A DNA stretch of 64,000 nucleotides, from the NCBI GenBank assembly GCA_037783545.1, contig JBBELK010000094.1, forward strand, positions 186,001 through 250,000, written 5' to 3'. Both the position numbers and the translations under genes were made by a program. The notes under the pieces are model-generated. The model was not told where the DNA came from. It worked only from the letters and a program-made list of their open reading frames with translations, and made no database searches. The stretch comes from Henricia sp. BOLD:AAB3569 (Eukaryota; Echinodermata; Asteroidea; Spinulosida; Echinasteridae). Below, piece by piece: positions 41,966 to 53,059 of this stretch (position 1 is its first letter; the number at the start of each line of letters is the position of its first letter).

Positions 41966-42450
41966 GGCCCGTCTACACGAACCAACATGTGTTGGCCAAC
42001 AAGGACGGACTAACATCTGACGATGTCGGCCGACCGATCGCTGGATGGTGTGGACGCCACTCCAGACAACTCCCAACTTCATCCGACAAGTTAGGCCATG
42101 TAGCTATCGCCCAACTTTGTTAGGGCTTGTTGGATTAAACAGACAAATAGCATAGCAGAACACCTGTCACATGAAGGCAGCACCTAACCGTAGTGGAGAT
42201 AATTCTGAATCATGTAATGCGGACGAGCGCATCCACGTCAGCTGACCAATCAGTGCGCAGCGTTCTGAACACGCCATTCCCGCTTTCAGCCTTATATTAT
42301 ATCGATAAGCGAACCCATGCCATTCTTGCGTTTTGCTCTGATGAGTGCAAGTCGAAAAGCTTTAGCATGTCTTTGTCGTTACTTAATTATATATTCCGAC
42401 AATTCTATATATTGGTCGACAAATGTTGGCTCGTGTATAGACGAGCATCT
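41966..42450. mobile_element. TIR element, GCCCGTCTACACGAACCAAC ends
   Basis: GCCCGTCTACACGAACCAACA at the left is answered by TGTTGGCTCGTGTATAGACGAGC at the right with a few mismatches. The 430-bp interior is non-coding. Confidence 0.6.
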
Positions 42451-42484
42451 AGGCGCTCATGGGTTAATCAAACAACACCACTTC

Positions 42485-42665
42485 TCCATTCACTCGCAAG
42501 CATCCATTTTACTCCTGGGTCGAGAGAAGCAATTTATGGCAAAATACCTGGCAAAAGGGTACACGCACACCACGGACGTAGCTAGGATTCGAACCCACAA
42601 TAAGAAATAACCATGGTCTTCAGTTTGATACACACCACTTGACCAGGTACTCCACATCGTGTAAT
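42485..42665 (-). repeat. tRNA-derived SINE fragment
   Basis: TACTCCTGGGTCGAGAGAAG, ACCTGGCAAAAGGGTACACG and GGATTCGAACCCACAA, followed by a tRNA-like head TGATACACACCACTTGACCA. Decayed relative of 40140-40400. Confidence 0.55.
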
Positions 42666-42931
42666 CAAAATTACATGAAACAATCAACATCATGTAATCA
42701 TGTAATCAACATTATCATGCTAAAAACATTATCTTTTTCACGGCTAGGTTCATATTCATAATATCCATCGGCATAGTCCTTTCGGAAACTCGCAGACCCA
42801 TAGCTATAGTTATACCACAACACATTTTACCATCATTACAATGTTTGTCACTTTGCTCCACATTTTCATCACATTAGAATTAGCATTTTCATCGTCTTCT
42901 ACCTCTGAGATGCTTGGTTTGAATTTCTTTC

Positions 42932-43054
42932 GCGGGCCAGTGTGTGGACTTAACCTGACGGACTTCCTATGTGGACAGGGGGTTTCTGTATTCGCGGGCC
43001 AGTGTGTGGACTTAACCCGACGGACTTCCTTTGTGTACAGGGGGTTTCTGTATT
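42932..43054 (+). repeat. Tandem duplication of about 63 bp
   Basis: CGCGGGCCAGTGTGTGGACT.. through ACAGGGGGTTTCTGTATT occurs twice in a row with few differences. It lies next to a dispersed-repeat copy, with no gene signal. Confidence 0.8.
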
Positions 43055-43084
43055 CAACACAAAAACCATGCATGGATTTTTAAG

Positions 43085-43445
43085 GTTGTTCAGCTTCTAT
43101 GGTTTCCTCCAGATCCAAGAGAGCCTGTTTGAACAAAATGATTCCAAGAACATTGACATTGTAACATTTTCTGTTTCTGTAAGAAATCTTACAGTTAATG
43201 GCTCTCAGAAGACAAATTTTGTTGGGTAATTAGCCTGATTGAACCTGCGTGTAATGAACTGACCAGTGAAACCGCGCGTCTCCAAAACAGCCCAAGAAGT
43301 GCAGGACTCAGGGCGGCACTTCAAGCAGAGTGGCACATCCTGCCTCAGCGGCTCTAACGGAGGCTTGTGCAGCCAGCTTTGCTACAAAAGGTGGTCATAC
43401 ACATTAATGGCCGATAAAATGTGTTACATTTCTCAGCATCTTCGA
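43085..43445. repeat. Dispersed repeat (GAGGCAGGGTG family), copy 4
   Basis: CCTGTTTGAACAAAATGATT, AACATTTTCTGTTTCTG and AGTGGCACATCCTGCCTCAG link it to the copies at 54230-54575 and 27390-27720. Confidence 0.6.
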
Positions 43446-44396
43446 TCTTTGGTCAGAATATAATTTGGGTACATTTTCAAAAACCTCACACAGACATTCC
43501 ATTTGTCGTTTTCCCAAACAAGCAACAATTGCATTATCTCCGCCGCTCTTGGCATCATCATCATCATCATTTTCCCAATACTCATCAATCGTTTTTCTTC
43601 TCTCTACAATTCCTACTTCCCATCCACACAACACGAAAACAAAACACTGGACCTTTGGGAAATATGATGAGGTAAACACCACTAGCCTGAGGCCTGAAGA
43701 CGGATAAGATTTGTCAAAATTCTGGGTACAACATTGACACAAGAGTGACACTGCTGTGTTAAGGTATTTATAGGCAGTGGGACCGGGGGATCCCTCTGAC
43801 ACATATCGTGCTTAGTGTAGACATTCAAGTACATGTATCTTTATAATGAGAAATATTGTTTAAATTTACAATTTGTTTGTATTATCGGTCAATTACAGCC
43901 AGTAACATTCGTACGCCAGACGTTCCGATTTCGTTTATTAAAATGCCAATCGCGATCTTTTTATGAAATATATAAGCCAGGATATTTTTTAAAATGAATA
44001 TCAAAGCTAAAGTCTCGTAGAAGCGATTTGGACTCTTTCGAATTTTTAGATCCTGATAGGGAATATTCTTAATGAAACATTGTCTTTATTTCATCAAAAT
44101 CAGGCTGAAATTTAGTACGACCTGTGACTGCCTATTGACTGATCATATAAACTGGACGACCAGTTCTTGTTGTCAAAATATCAGATCTGGTTCATGAACT
44201 AGCTATAGGGTGTGACTTTGCACAAACAGTGACATAGGCTTAACTTGGCAGATTATCTTGATTATCTTGTTTAACTTGATTATCTTTTGATGAAATAAAG
44301 ACTATTTCTCATGCAAGAAGATTTCCTTTCATAACCCCAGGAAACCTAGATTCTGAGGTTGCCTGGGTTTGGCCTGGACATATTTTGGACACCATG

Positions 44397-44547
44397 CATA
44401 GACCGTATCAAATAGCTGCCATCTTGTGGGGCAGTTTCTTTATTCCTTGGAGATATGGGTGCTGGCTGCAGATTTTGTACTTACACTGTTGACCATGTCA
44501 AAAGTAGCCCAACAACAAGATGGCAGCTATTCGATACGGTCTATAGG
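44397..44547. mobile_element. MITE, TAGACCGTATC ends, downstream of the methyltransferase
   Basis: TAGACCGTATCAAATAGCTG with CCATCTTGT at the left and its complement ACAAGATGGCAGCTATTCG..ATACGGTCTA at the right. It ends about 42 bases past the methyltransferase stop codon, within the likely 3' UTR or just beyond. Confidence 0.8.
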
Positions 44548-44588
44548 CCAGTGACAAAAATTAAAGATGTTATAAGTGGGGGAAGTCA

Positions 44589-45181
44589 TCACTTTTTACA
44601 CACGTATGTGACACTATCTAGAGGGTCCCCGGGAACGGGCACCAGTGTGACTTGTTTGAAGCCGGCTTTTACCAAGAGCGGGCGGAAGGACTCGCGACCG
44701 AACGCCGCTCCCAGTCCCAGGCCATCTTCCTGATTCAGAGACTGAGGTAGCGAGCTAAAGAGACTACATGAATACACGAACACTGAGGCCGGATTGTCTC
44801 TGTTGTCGGCGATTTTGGACCGCATGTTGCTTTCCATCATTGTTAGCAGTCCGTCTGGTTTCAGAATTCGGTACACTTCCTCCACGATCGCGTCCGGGCG
44901 CGGCGCGTCGCGCACGTTCTGTATGGCCACCACCACGCCGAACTTGGCCGACCAATCGGCGGGGAGCTTGGTCGGGTCGTAGGTCTCCGATTTCAGGTTG
45001 AACTGTTTGTAAGGGGAGCCCGGATTAGTCAGGAAATCACTGGTAGTCGTGGTTTCGTTGGTTGACGGAGGAGGCTTCGGGAGGTTGCACAGGAAGAAGT
45101 TACTCTCTGGGAAGGCTCTTGCTAGTTTGCGGGCTGCGGACCCGGAGTGGCAGTTGATCTCAAGGACATCGGTTCCTTCTC
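44589..45181 (-). CDS. Methyltransferase exon 4 (terminal, SAM domain)
   Basis: Begins EGTDVLEINCHSGSAARKLA after acceptor TTTCTTTCAG, holds the whole catalytic core and ends PLDSVTYVCKK with TGA at 44591-44589. Confidence 0.9.
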
Positions 45182-48100
45182 CTGAAAGAAAGAAAATATT
45201 ACCAGATCACGCGGTCACAAGAATCAAATATCAGCAATCTAGGGTGTCCTAAAAAGGAAACCAAGATTAAAATGCTAATTATTCGGTAATTGAGGATTAG
45301 AAAAACGGCAACCACTATTGATGAGTCAAAGCAAGCCTGTCAGAAATAGCTTTGCACCAGATTACAGAAAAAGGTATTCTGTCGCGGGCGTACATCCTGA
45401 CACTGTGACCCGGTGTCACGATCTCAGATGTTCCGCGTGCTCAGATGTTCCGATGACGTCACGGAACGTTTCAGCACGTTGCGTGCACGATCTCAGATGT
45501 TCCGCGTGCTCAGATGTTCCGGTGTAAAAGGTAAAACTGTCCCCTTGTAAATGTGTCCGCGTGCTTACTGGCCTCATCGTACATGTGTTTCTCTCTTCTG
45601 ACTCTCAGAAAGCCCTGCTGCGTAAGATCCCTTGCTTAAGTAATCAATGATTTTTTCGTTTTTTTCCTCTAAATACGGCGAAACGGCTGTACGCTCCGCC
45701 ATGTCCGCGGCTGCCATCGTGCAAAAATGTCACTACATCTGCGCGCATCAAAGTACGTACATGGCGCGAATTCTGCTGATCAACTCAGCACTGCACCTAA
45801 ACTGGTAATAATACATACGCTGTGCGCATGACGTTCCGTGACGTAAGCTACCATATTTGGTCATCGGAACATCTGAGTACGCGGAACATCTGAGAGCGGG
45901 ACACCGGTGTCATATGCCTCTGTATACGGGCACAGCACCGTGACTGGAGTGAACACAAATGCGTTCATGCTCAGATACGTGTACGTGTTGCGTAGACAAC
46001 CGTACGGCTTTGTTCCTTCGCTTGTCACCATGGGCACACCGTTGTTTTCACTCCATCCCTACCGGATGTGACGTGCACCGACCGACAGAATATCGGCCAA
46101 AAAAGATAAACAGTGGTGACTTTGGCCGTTAAAATGCCCTCTTACCTAACGCAGTCTCTAAACCCGGTATGGAAGGCACCACGGCTTCTAGTAGCGACGC
46201 CTGCACAAACGTGTCGTAACATTGGTTCCTCCATTGGTGGTAATTTGGTGTGAATTCGCTGCTGCTTATTCCTACAAAAATCGAACCAAAGTCTGCGTTA
46301 AAGCTGCATGGTTCATACCTCACGCGAAAGTGAATCTGACAAACATCTGTGAAAGTTGAAACTATAGTTCAACTCTTTGCGAATTCGCGGCGCGAAAACT
46401 TTGCTGTGAAGTGAAATTTGCGTTCGCGTTCGCTTTCGCGTGATGTATGAACCGGTCTTTAGAATTAGAGCGATTCGCAATACAGTCAATATTTCGCTAT
46501 TAAAACCGGACTCCATATGTGCAGTTTTTGCGGCAAATTACCCATGATTACATGTATAGGTATGGTTCGTTGAGACTGTCTATATCAACATTTTATATAC
46601 TATCTACATGGTGTAAGGGGGGGAACGTCCAAGAGGAAGACCACCAAAAAGATGGACAGACAACTAGCTGACAGTAGGCGGAAAAACCAAACATCCTTAG
46701 TGGAGGCTGGCCGGGCAGCTGTGGATCGAGCCAACTGGCAGGACATCATGCATGCGGCAGATGCCAACACTCAACCCCTAGTTGGATTGAAGGGCATAAG
46801 TCAAGTCAAGTCAAGTCAAGTAATCTCAACAAATCTTACCTACTAGGAAATTCGTAGCAAAATCGCACAGAGGGAGACTAGACCAGCTTGAGAAGGACAA
46901 GTTCCTTCAAGAAAGGTACTGGCCACGTGACCACCCTAGGAGAAGGTCCCACACCAATTATGTCAACGTGAGAGTCAATTTATTCCAGAGACAAATTATC
47001 CGTGGATGCTATACAGACATATTTTTGTCAACGAGGGAAATGTTCCTTTGACAGAACATCCCAGTAAATTCAGTGTCTGAGAATTTATAAAAAAGGCAGC
47101 ACCTTTAAAATAAGGGCCGAACGGTTAACCGATTAACCGGTATATGAAATAAATACAAACCGGTTACTAAATTAAACGTAAATTCTCAACCTTATGGGAA
47201 TTTTGTGTCTTTTGAGAAAAAGAACAAAATCTGAGATCTGGTCAGATATGACATCCTCTCCACTTTTTTATATAGTCTATCTCTCCCAATTTTCTTTGTT
47301 TTAAGACATTATGCATGGAACAACGGAAGCCAACCGTATATCGTTTCCACTGGAATATCGTGTACTTTATCCAGCCATTATCAAGGCTATTCAAACCTGG
47401 CCTCAGTTTGTTCTTTTGTGGCCTACATCCGGTGCTCCCCATGCATTAGGCCGGCTGACAGGACATTGTAGGTGTTTTGTACTCGGCTGTGCTAGCATTT
47501 TGTATCATGTTGCACTAGCATGTGCTCACAATCGTAAAGATACATGTATATTGTCTTTTCTTTATGGTAGATATATTTCATCTGGGAAATGCATTCAGTT
47601 AAAACAAATGGATATTTCAGTTTAAATGGGATTTCGGTCAAAAAGTACGCCAGGGGAATGCTCTGGAACAAAAGTGCAATTTCTGAAACGTTGCATGCTG
47701 CAGGGTTACATAGCCATTCTTTCCAATGGTAAACTGTCCAATGGTAAAATGAATGGCATCGCGTCTAATTCTAAAACAGTGTCTTCTGTAAGGATAGAAA
47801 TAAGTTTAACTTTGAACATAATATGGGATATTTTTGAAGCGCGTGACGCGTGGTGGCAACAAGCGACTTCCTGACTGAAGCAACCATATCCGCCATGACT
47901 TTTGAATTATGTGATGAGAGACAAATAAAAATGAGTCTTATCGGAATGCTCCACCTGCTGCTCTACACCAGCTGTTTTATACCAGCTGAGCTATGAGGCA
48001 CAGTGGTATACTCCCTCAGGTCTCCCCCAAGACCTCTAACACACCGGGAAGATGCTCTACCAGCTGAGCTATGAGGCACAGTGGTATACTCCCTCAGGTT

Positions 48101-51087
48101 TCCCCCAAGACCTCTAACACACCAGGCAGATGTTCTACCAGCTGAGCTATGAGGCACAGTGGTATACTCCCTCAGGTTTCCCCAAGACCTCTAACACACC
48201 GGGCAGATGCTCTACCAGCTGAGCTATGAGGCACAGTGGTATACTCCCTCAGGTTTCCCCCAAGACCTCTAACACACCGGGCAGATGCTCTACCAGCTGA
48301 GCTATGAGGCACAGTGGTATACTCCCTCAGGTTTCCCCAAGACCTCTAACACACCGGGCAGATGCTCTACCAGCTGAGCTATGAGGCACAGTGGTATACT
48401 CCCTCAGGTTTCCCCAAGACCTCTAACACACCGGGCAGATGCTCTACCAGCTGAGCTATGAGGCACAGTGGTATACTCCCTCAGGTTTCCCCAAGACCTC
48501 TAACACACCGGGAAGATGCTCTACCAGCTGAGCTATGAGGCACAGTGGTATACTCCCTCAGGTCTCCCCAAGACCTCTAACACACCGGGCAGATGCTCTA
48601 CCAGCTGAGCTATGAGGCACAGTGGTATACTCCCTCAGGTCCCCCCAAGACCTCTGACACACGGAACAGATGCTCTACTAGCTAAGCTATGATGCATAGT
48701 GGTATACTCCCTCAGGTTTCCCCAAGACCTCTGACACACGGGACAGATGCTTTACTACATGTAGCTAAGCTATATGATGCACAGTAATGCACTCCCTCGG
48801 GTTTCCCCAAGACCTATAAGCTATAAGACACAGTAGTATACTCCGTCGGGTTTTCCCCCCAAGACCCCAATTTTTCTTCCGGTGTTGTTGCATGGGAGCA
48901 CAACTGAGCAAAGTAACAACCGCAATATTTAGTGTGGTACCTGCTCACAACCAAACATGGGATAGAAAGGAACGGGTTACTTGGTGCAACCACGCGTCTC
49001 CAGAGTCTCCCATAGACTATACTAAAGTAACTGGGTCTTAACATTCGCTGGTCATCTGAAACGTCCATTGCTAAAGCGCAGGGAAACCGTCTACTGGTTT
49101 TTGTGTAGACCAGTAACCTTGGCTATAAGCAAAGGGTAACATGTTTTCTATCAGTACTCTGTAGAGCATAAAGTGAAAACCTTACTTTTTGTGTGTTGCC
49201 AAGGATACTGGGTCTACGCTAAAACCAATGAACTGTTTCCCTGCGCTTTAGCAATGGTCGTTTCAGATTACCAGCGAATGTTTAGACCCAGTTACCATAG
49301 TGACCGACACACTTTAATACTCTGTATTACCACTCGGTCCGTCTTTCTTCATGCATTCTGCTACTTTCTCATACACGGAAGACACCGCAGGAAGCCCCTG
49401 AGCGACCATGGACCAATCCACGCCGTCGCCGAGCCGCGTCACCGCCGCCCTGCGGTGCGGCGGGAGAAAGAATTTTTCGCTTGTGTCATCGTCCACCTCC
49501 ACGATACTGCTCGATACCATTGCGCCTAGCCACTCGCGCACGTAACTGAAATATTAAAAACATTAATGGTTGGCATCGTAACAAAGGCCCTCTCCTGATC
49601 TACTATAGTACTAGCTTAAGCTATGCAAAAAAAACAATTTGCTGAAATTTTTCACATTTCGTTTAAAGGGCCCCTTATTTAGGATTTGTATCAATGAAAT
49701 CTATGCTTTAAAACCACTTTACTCAGTTAAAGTCATAAAAATCCTATTTGGAGCTTGCTTTGGGGGTTAAAACAAAGGTTTTTAGTTTTTATGCTAATGC
49801 AAATATGCATATTCGTGACCAAGGTCACGACATCACAAGAGGCACAGACAGGAAAATCACATTAAACTGTGCACAAAAGATTCCACTTTTTTCTAAATTT
49901 TCCTGAAACTTTTGTAATCCATGGCTGTTTGAGTTTGTTTTACATATTGCCTGCTGTAAGCCATGACAAAACTGGGAGTAGAAACTGCAGCAATTTGCCA
50001 CAAGTCCAACTTGAAGTCTTATGTTTTTTCTTAACTTTTCCTTTTTGTCTTCCTTGTGTGATGCACTCAAAACAGCGCCCTCTGTCTGAGATTTTTTGCA
50101 ATGAAATCTTCAAAGTTGAAAAATGCCACCTTTTATTGATTTTACATCCAAACGAACAATATTATGTCTTGCTGAACAAGTAATCCGTCATTATGAAGCA
50201 AAGCTTAGGCACAAAGTTGTTTAGGATGTCACAGGCCCTTTAAACAAAATTCACGACATTACACTTCCTAAAGCCTCTGTATAAAAACGCGCCGTTCACA
50301 CTTTCACGATCTAGGCCTTTAAGATGACGCGTGCCAATCTAAGTCTTGGTGATTCTGGTTGACATCTTGCTGACGTCCGGAACTACGTCTTGACATGCCT
50401 GTGTGCGCCGTCATGGGTCTGGAGGGTCCACGACGCGCCACGAAAAAAGAGTGAAAAATTTGAGCCATCATTACGTGTCTTGTCACGTCTTGACGATGTC
50501 TCGGTCCGTCTTGTCGATGTCTTGGCTGTTTTGTGACGGCACATAGCTGATTCGTGAATATTCGTGGCGATACGTGAGGAAAATACATGTATTGTCAAGA
50601 AGCCAACAAGACACCGCAAAGAAATCGCCAAGAACTGCCATATGACACATTTACCGATCCGCCACGTGTATTGACCATGTGACAGACCGTTACATCTTGG
50701 TGACCTTTTGTCAGGTCTTAATAAGGTCGTATAGCGGTGTCTTGCGACACTGCTGCGATGTCGTATCGGCGTTATAGCGGCGCCGTAGTGATGTCGTAAC
50801 GTGTCGTGATCACATGGTGGGCGGGGCTTTTTTTTGGTGCCGAAAACGTTCGTTGCGGTTCGGCTGATAGATCTTAACGATTCGTAATAGTGAGAACGCG
50901 GCTTATCTCTTTACCGTTCTTTGAGTCCTGCTGCGTCCGCTATCTCTTTGGACTTCTTCGGTTCGTCAAAGCCTGCCATGGTCTCAAACAGCCCGGTCTT
51001 GTGTCCCATAGACAGGGCCAAGCACATGAAGCCTTGTGCAACAGCCTCGGCTAGGCGGTTACCGAACATTTCCTCCGATTCGTCCAT
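44589..51087 (-). CDS. SAM-dependent methyltransferase with winged-helix N-terminus, 4 exons, 368 aa
   Basis: Coding exons (5' to 3'): 51087-50915, 49545-49331, 46271-46146, 45181-44589. All junctions are GT-AG with matching phases; the total is 1107 nt. The N-terminal half, from AVAQGFMCLALSMGHKTGLF through KSKEIADAAGLKERYVREWL, resembles the winged-helix region that precedes the catalytic domain in Rv2258c-type methyltransferases. The C-terminal domain has the SAM-binding motif I region TDVLEINCHSGSAARKLA, an acidic strand after it, a post-motif block GVVVAIQNVRDAPRPDAIVE and EVYRILKPDGLLTMME, and the closing FRPLLVKAGFKQVTLV. In motif I the usual glycine pattern is altered (EINCHSGSA), which may change SAM binding. 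The substrate is unknown. The family is best known from bacteria and some invertebrates, so horizontal origin is possible, but the introns show long residence in an animal genome. Confidence 0.9.
45240..45345. mobile_element. Fragment of the CAGGGTG long-TIR family
   Basis: TAGGGTGTCCTAAAAAGGAA, ACCAAGATTAAAATGCTAAT and GGCAACCACTATTGATGA resemble one arm of the element at 35481-36124. The second arm is missing. Confidence 0.5.
45405..45922. mobile_element. TIR element with duplicated CTCAGATGTTCCGCGTG
   Basis: Outer ends GACCCGGTGTC and GACACCGGTGTC, with inner CTCAGATGTTCCGCGTGCTC..GATGTTCCGATGACGTCACG answered by CATCGGAACATCTGAGTACG..GAACATCTGAG. The left inner block is duplicated at about 45484-45522. 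Confidence 0.75.
46146..46271 (-). CDS. Methyltransferase exon 3
   Basis: ISSSEFTPNYHQWRNQCYDT, FVQASLLEAVVPSIPGLETA and L. Acceptor TTTTTGTAG, donor GTAAGAGG. A MITE begins about 35 bases upstream of its acceptor. Confidence 0.9.
46308..46458. mobile_element. MITE, ATGGTTCATACCTCACGCGA ends
   Basis: ATGGTTCATACCTCACGCGA and its complement TCGCGTGATGTATGAACCG bound a stretch with further paired GCGAAAGTG..CGCTTTCGC words. It lies in intron 2 of the methyltransferase gene. Confidence 0.75.
46612..46830 (+). mobile_element. LINE 3' terminus with AAGTC tail
   Basis: The frames include a KRKTTKKM..DRQLAD stretch, then AGRAAVDRANWQDIMHAADA, the basic R-P-x-x-R-W...A..R..W end seen in several LINE ORF2 proteins. 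A TCAAGTCAAGTCAAGTCAAG tail follows at 46798-46820. Confidence 0.6.
46831..47940. other. Intronic interval, nothing recognised
   Basis: Mixed sequence in methyltransferase intron 2. Open frames at 47311-47625 and 47626-47874 have no recognisable domain and no matching splice sites. I see no gene here. Confidence 0.4.
47945..48860 (-). repeat. Second tandem array of the 78-bp tRNA-like unit, about 11 copies
   Basis: Minus-strand units: GCCTCATAGCTCAGCTGGTA, GAGCATCTGCCCGGTGTGTT, AGAGGTCTTGGGGAAACCTG and AGGGAGTATACCACT. The period is 78 bp. The middle copies are nearly identical, and divergence rises at the right edge from about 48650. It lies in intron 2 of the methyltransferase gene, in the same orientation as the gene. 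Confidence 0.9.
49020..49300. mobile_element. Inverted repeat, GACCAGTAACC / GCGCAGGGAAAC
   Basis: CCATAG.CTATACTAAAGTAACTGGGTCTTAACATTCGCTGGTAA-type sequence is inverted around 49240-49300 (ACCAGCGAATGTTTAGACCC). GCTAAAGCGCAGGGAAAC at 49070 is complemented at 49237-49254. A MITE next to methyltransferase exon 2. Confidence 0.6.
49331..49545 (-). CDS. Methyltransferase exon 2
   Basis: YVREWLGAMVSSSIVEVDDD, FFLPPHRRAAVTRLGDGVDW and VYEKVAECMKKDGPS. Acceptor AATATTTCAG, donor GTAATACA. Confidence 0.9.
49662..50243. mobile_element. TTAA-flanked element (AGGGCC ends), copy 2
   Basis: TTAA|AGGGCCCCTTATTTAG at the left and GTCACAGGCCCT|TTAA at the right. About 90 percent like copies at 37059-37639 and 57442-58023 by eye. 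It lies in methyltransferase intron 1. Confidence 0.8.
50283..50906. mobile_element. Large TIR element abutting methyltransferase exon 1
   Basis: The left end AACGCGCCGTTCACACTTTC..CGATCT roughly complements the right end GATCTTAACGATTCGTAATA..GTGAGAACGCGGC. The interior repeats GTCTTG, GACGTCTTG and TGTCGTA words. The right end is about 8 bases from the donor of the first coding exon. Confidence 0.6.
50915..51087 (-). CDS. Methyltransferase exon 1 (first coding)
   Basis: MDESEEMFGNRLAEAVAQGF, MCLALSMGHKTGLFETMAGF, then DEPKKSKEIADAAGLKE and part of R. The ATG at 51087 fits the family start. Donor GTAAAGAG. Confidence 0.85.
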
Positions 51088-51204
51088 CGTGGATGAACGT
51101 GCTTGCGCTTGGGTTTGATGGAGAAGCCGGTTCCGGAATAGAGTGTCGTCTTACTAAAAGGCACCTGATGAACAAAGGCATCGGAAATCGTTACGGCACG
51201 TCTG

Positions 51205-51470
51205 AATACAGGATTAATGTGTCCCTTTGAACCATTGTGTCCGCAGATGATTTGTGGGACACAATATTAAGATTATAATGGGTTTTAGACACAATGGTCC
51301 GGACACAATGGTTTTTAGACAATGGTGCGGACATAATGGTTTTAAGACACAATGGTGAGTACATAATGGGTATCGGAGTGGTACGTGCACATATGGCTTT
51401 TCGGACACAATGCGTGGTGTGGACATTATTGGGCCCAAAACCCTCTGGGAACACAATGGTAATATACACA
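51205..51470. repeat. Degenerate GACACAATGG repeat upstream of the methyltransferase
   Basis: GGACACAATGG, GACACAATGGT and GGACATAATGG-type words recur about ten times over 260 bases, with one inverted ACCATTGTGTCC at the left edge. It starts about 120 bases before the start codon, in the 5' UTR or promoter. Confidence 0.7.
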
Positions 51471-51566
51471 AGTCCAATTCCATACAACATAGATTTGTTA
51501 CCACCTCGTGGGATTTGATATAACAAGACATATTTGTAGTAATTTAAACAACTCTGAATGCCGCAA

Positions 51567-51806
51567 TAGGGCGACATTTCGGGAAGTCTCCCCCCGGGGA
51601 CCACCGAAATTTCGGCAAGAGTCACTCAAAATGACACCTTATTTTTTTACCCAAAGCTTCCAGAGATGCTTCCAGACCGAAGAGAAACAGCTCCAGTCCC
51701 TAAAAAAATGATTTTTAAACTCAAAAATATTAGGGCGACACCAAAATGTCGCCCTATTGAGCAGGTCGCCCTAGTATAGCTTTTTTACACACGATTTATC
51801 GCCCTA
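51567..51806. mobile_element. TIR element, TAGGGCGACA family, copy 2
   Basis: TAGGGCGACATTTCGG at the left and TTTATCGCCCTA at the right. It contains the same CACCGAAATTTCGGCAAGAG and TCAAAATGACACCTTATTTT blocks as 9179-9460, in the opposite orientation. Confidence 0.85.
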
Positions 51807-53055
51807 TCCTAGCATTCATAGTAATTTATCACATAACGGATAATTATGATTTTTTTAAATATATATAAATAAATTTAAAAAAATACAAATTCTCACAGTG
51901 GACTGATACGCAAATGTTAGAAAGAATACAATGTTAAAAGAACAACGGAGTAAAATAGCATAAAATGAAACACGAATGTAATACTGCACACTTTCTAATA
52001 CATGTATTAAATATACGAACCCATTATGGACATCATTATTGTAATACAGTGTAGTATACACGCAAAACTCTATGAAGTAATGGATACTCTACAATAACAT
52101 CTAAGGCAAACAGAAAGACAATACCATTAGGAAAAACCTGGAAATCCAATATGCCCATCTTATAGGCCTATATACAGGAAGGATTATACTTATTTTTTGC
52201 ATTGGCCTTTTTTTTTTACAATATTCATTTAAAGGTAACATGTATACCTCCCGAGGACAGAGCACAGAAAAATAAATTTGATTTAATACATTAAAAAATA
52301 TATTTAAACTTGAAAATAAATTTGAACAATAAAGGGGATATGCTATTATAACAATTTGCCGGAGGTACCAACTTTCAAAAAAAATTATCGCTCAGCAGAA
52401 TACGCCATAATAAATTATGTAACATAAAAGGTGCGGTTCATGATCGTTTGGTGTCCCAAAAGGTCTTATAAATTGCCATTTTTCTTCGAAGGCATTATAT
52501 TTTTTTTCTCTCTTTGACCAACATCTATTTTGAAAGCCAATAATCAAAAAAATATATTGTCAATTTTATCCACACATATTTTTAAGCACACAAAATATAC
52601 CTTTAAATACACTTTGCCCCAGGGGAAACCGAGATATAGATTTCAACTGACTTATCGCACTCTGTATAGTACATAGAAATACGATATTGGACACCATGCG
52701 GAGTTATATCAAATCTCCTAGAATTAGCAATAGCGAGCCCTACAGTGCGTCCATGCACACTCCACAGTTGGTCATGAAAAGCATAAACGCGAACGTCAAT
52801 TTATGATAGTATTTCCGTTTTAATGTATGGAGCCAGGGTTTAAAAATTCAAATTCACGCCTCGCATCAAAAGTGGGCCCATTATGAAACGAAGGATACTC
52901 AAAATAGGGCAGTTTGACCTATACAAAACAATGTATAGGTCTACATTAAGCAAATTGGTACAGGCAACATTTTTCAGCACCGTGATAGTGTGTTGTGATA
53001 CTCACTGATTCATTAAAAGAGTTGTTCATATTTTTTAAAATGGATTTTGTTTGAC
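51807..53055. other. AT-rich interval, no gene seen
   Basis: Poly-A/T-rich sequence with short ORFs only. No domain, splice structure or clear repeat is apparent. Confidence 0.4.
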
Positions 53056-53059
53056 CTCA

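Noticed and set aside
44768..45252. Plus-strand ORFs with Arg/Pro-rich translation
   Set aside because: They are antisense shadows of the GC-rich methyltransferase exon 4.
47945..48860. CRISPR array
   Set aside because: Units are near-identical over the whole 78 bp with no unique spacers, and the DNA is animal nuclear.
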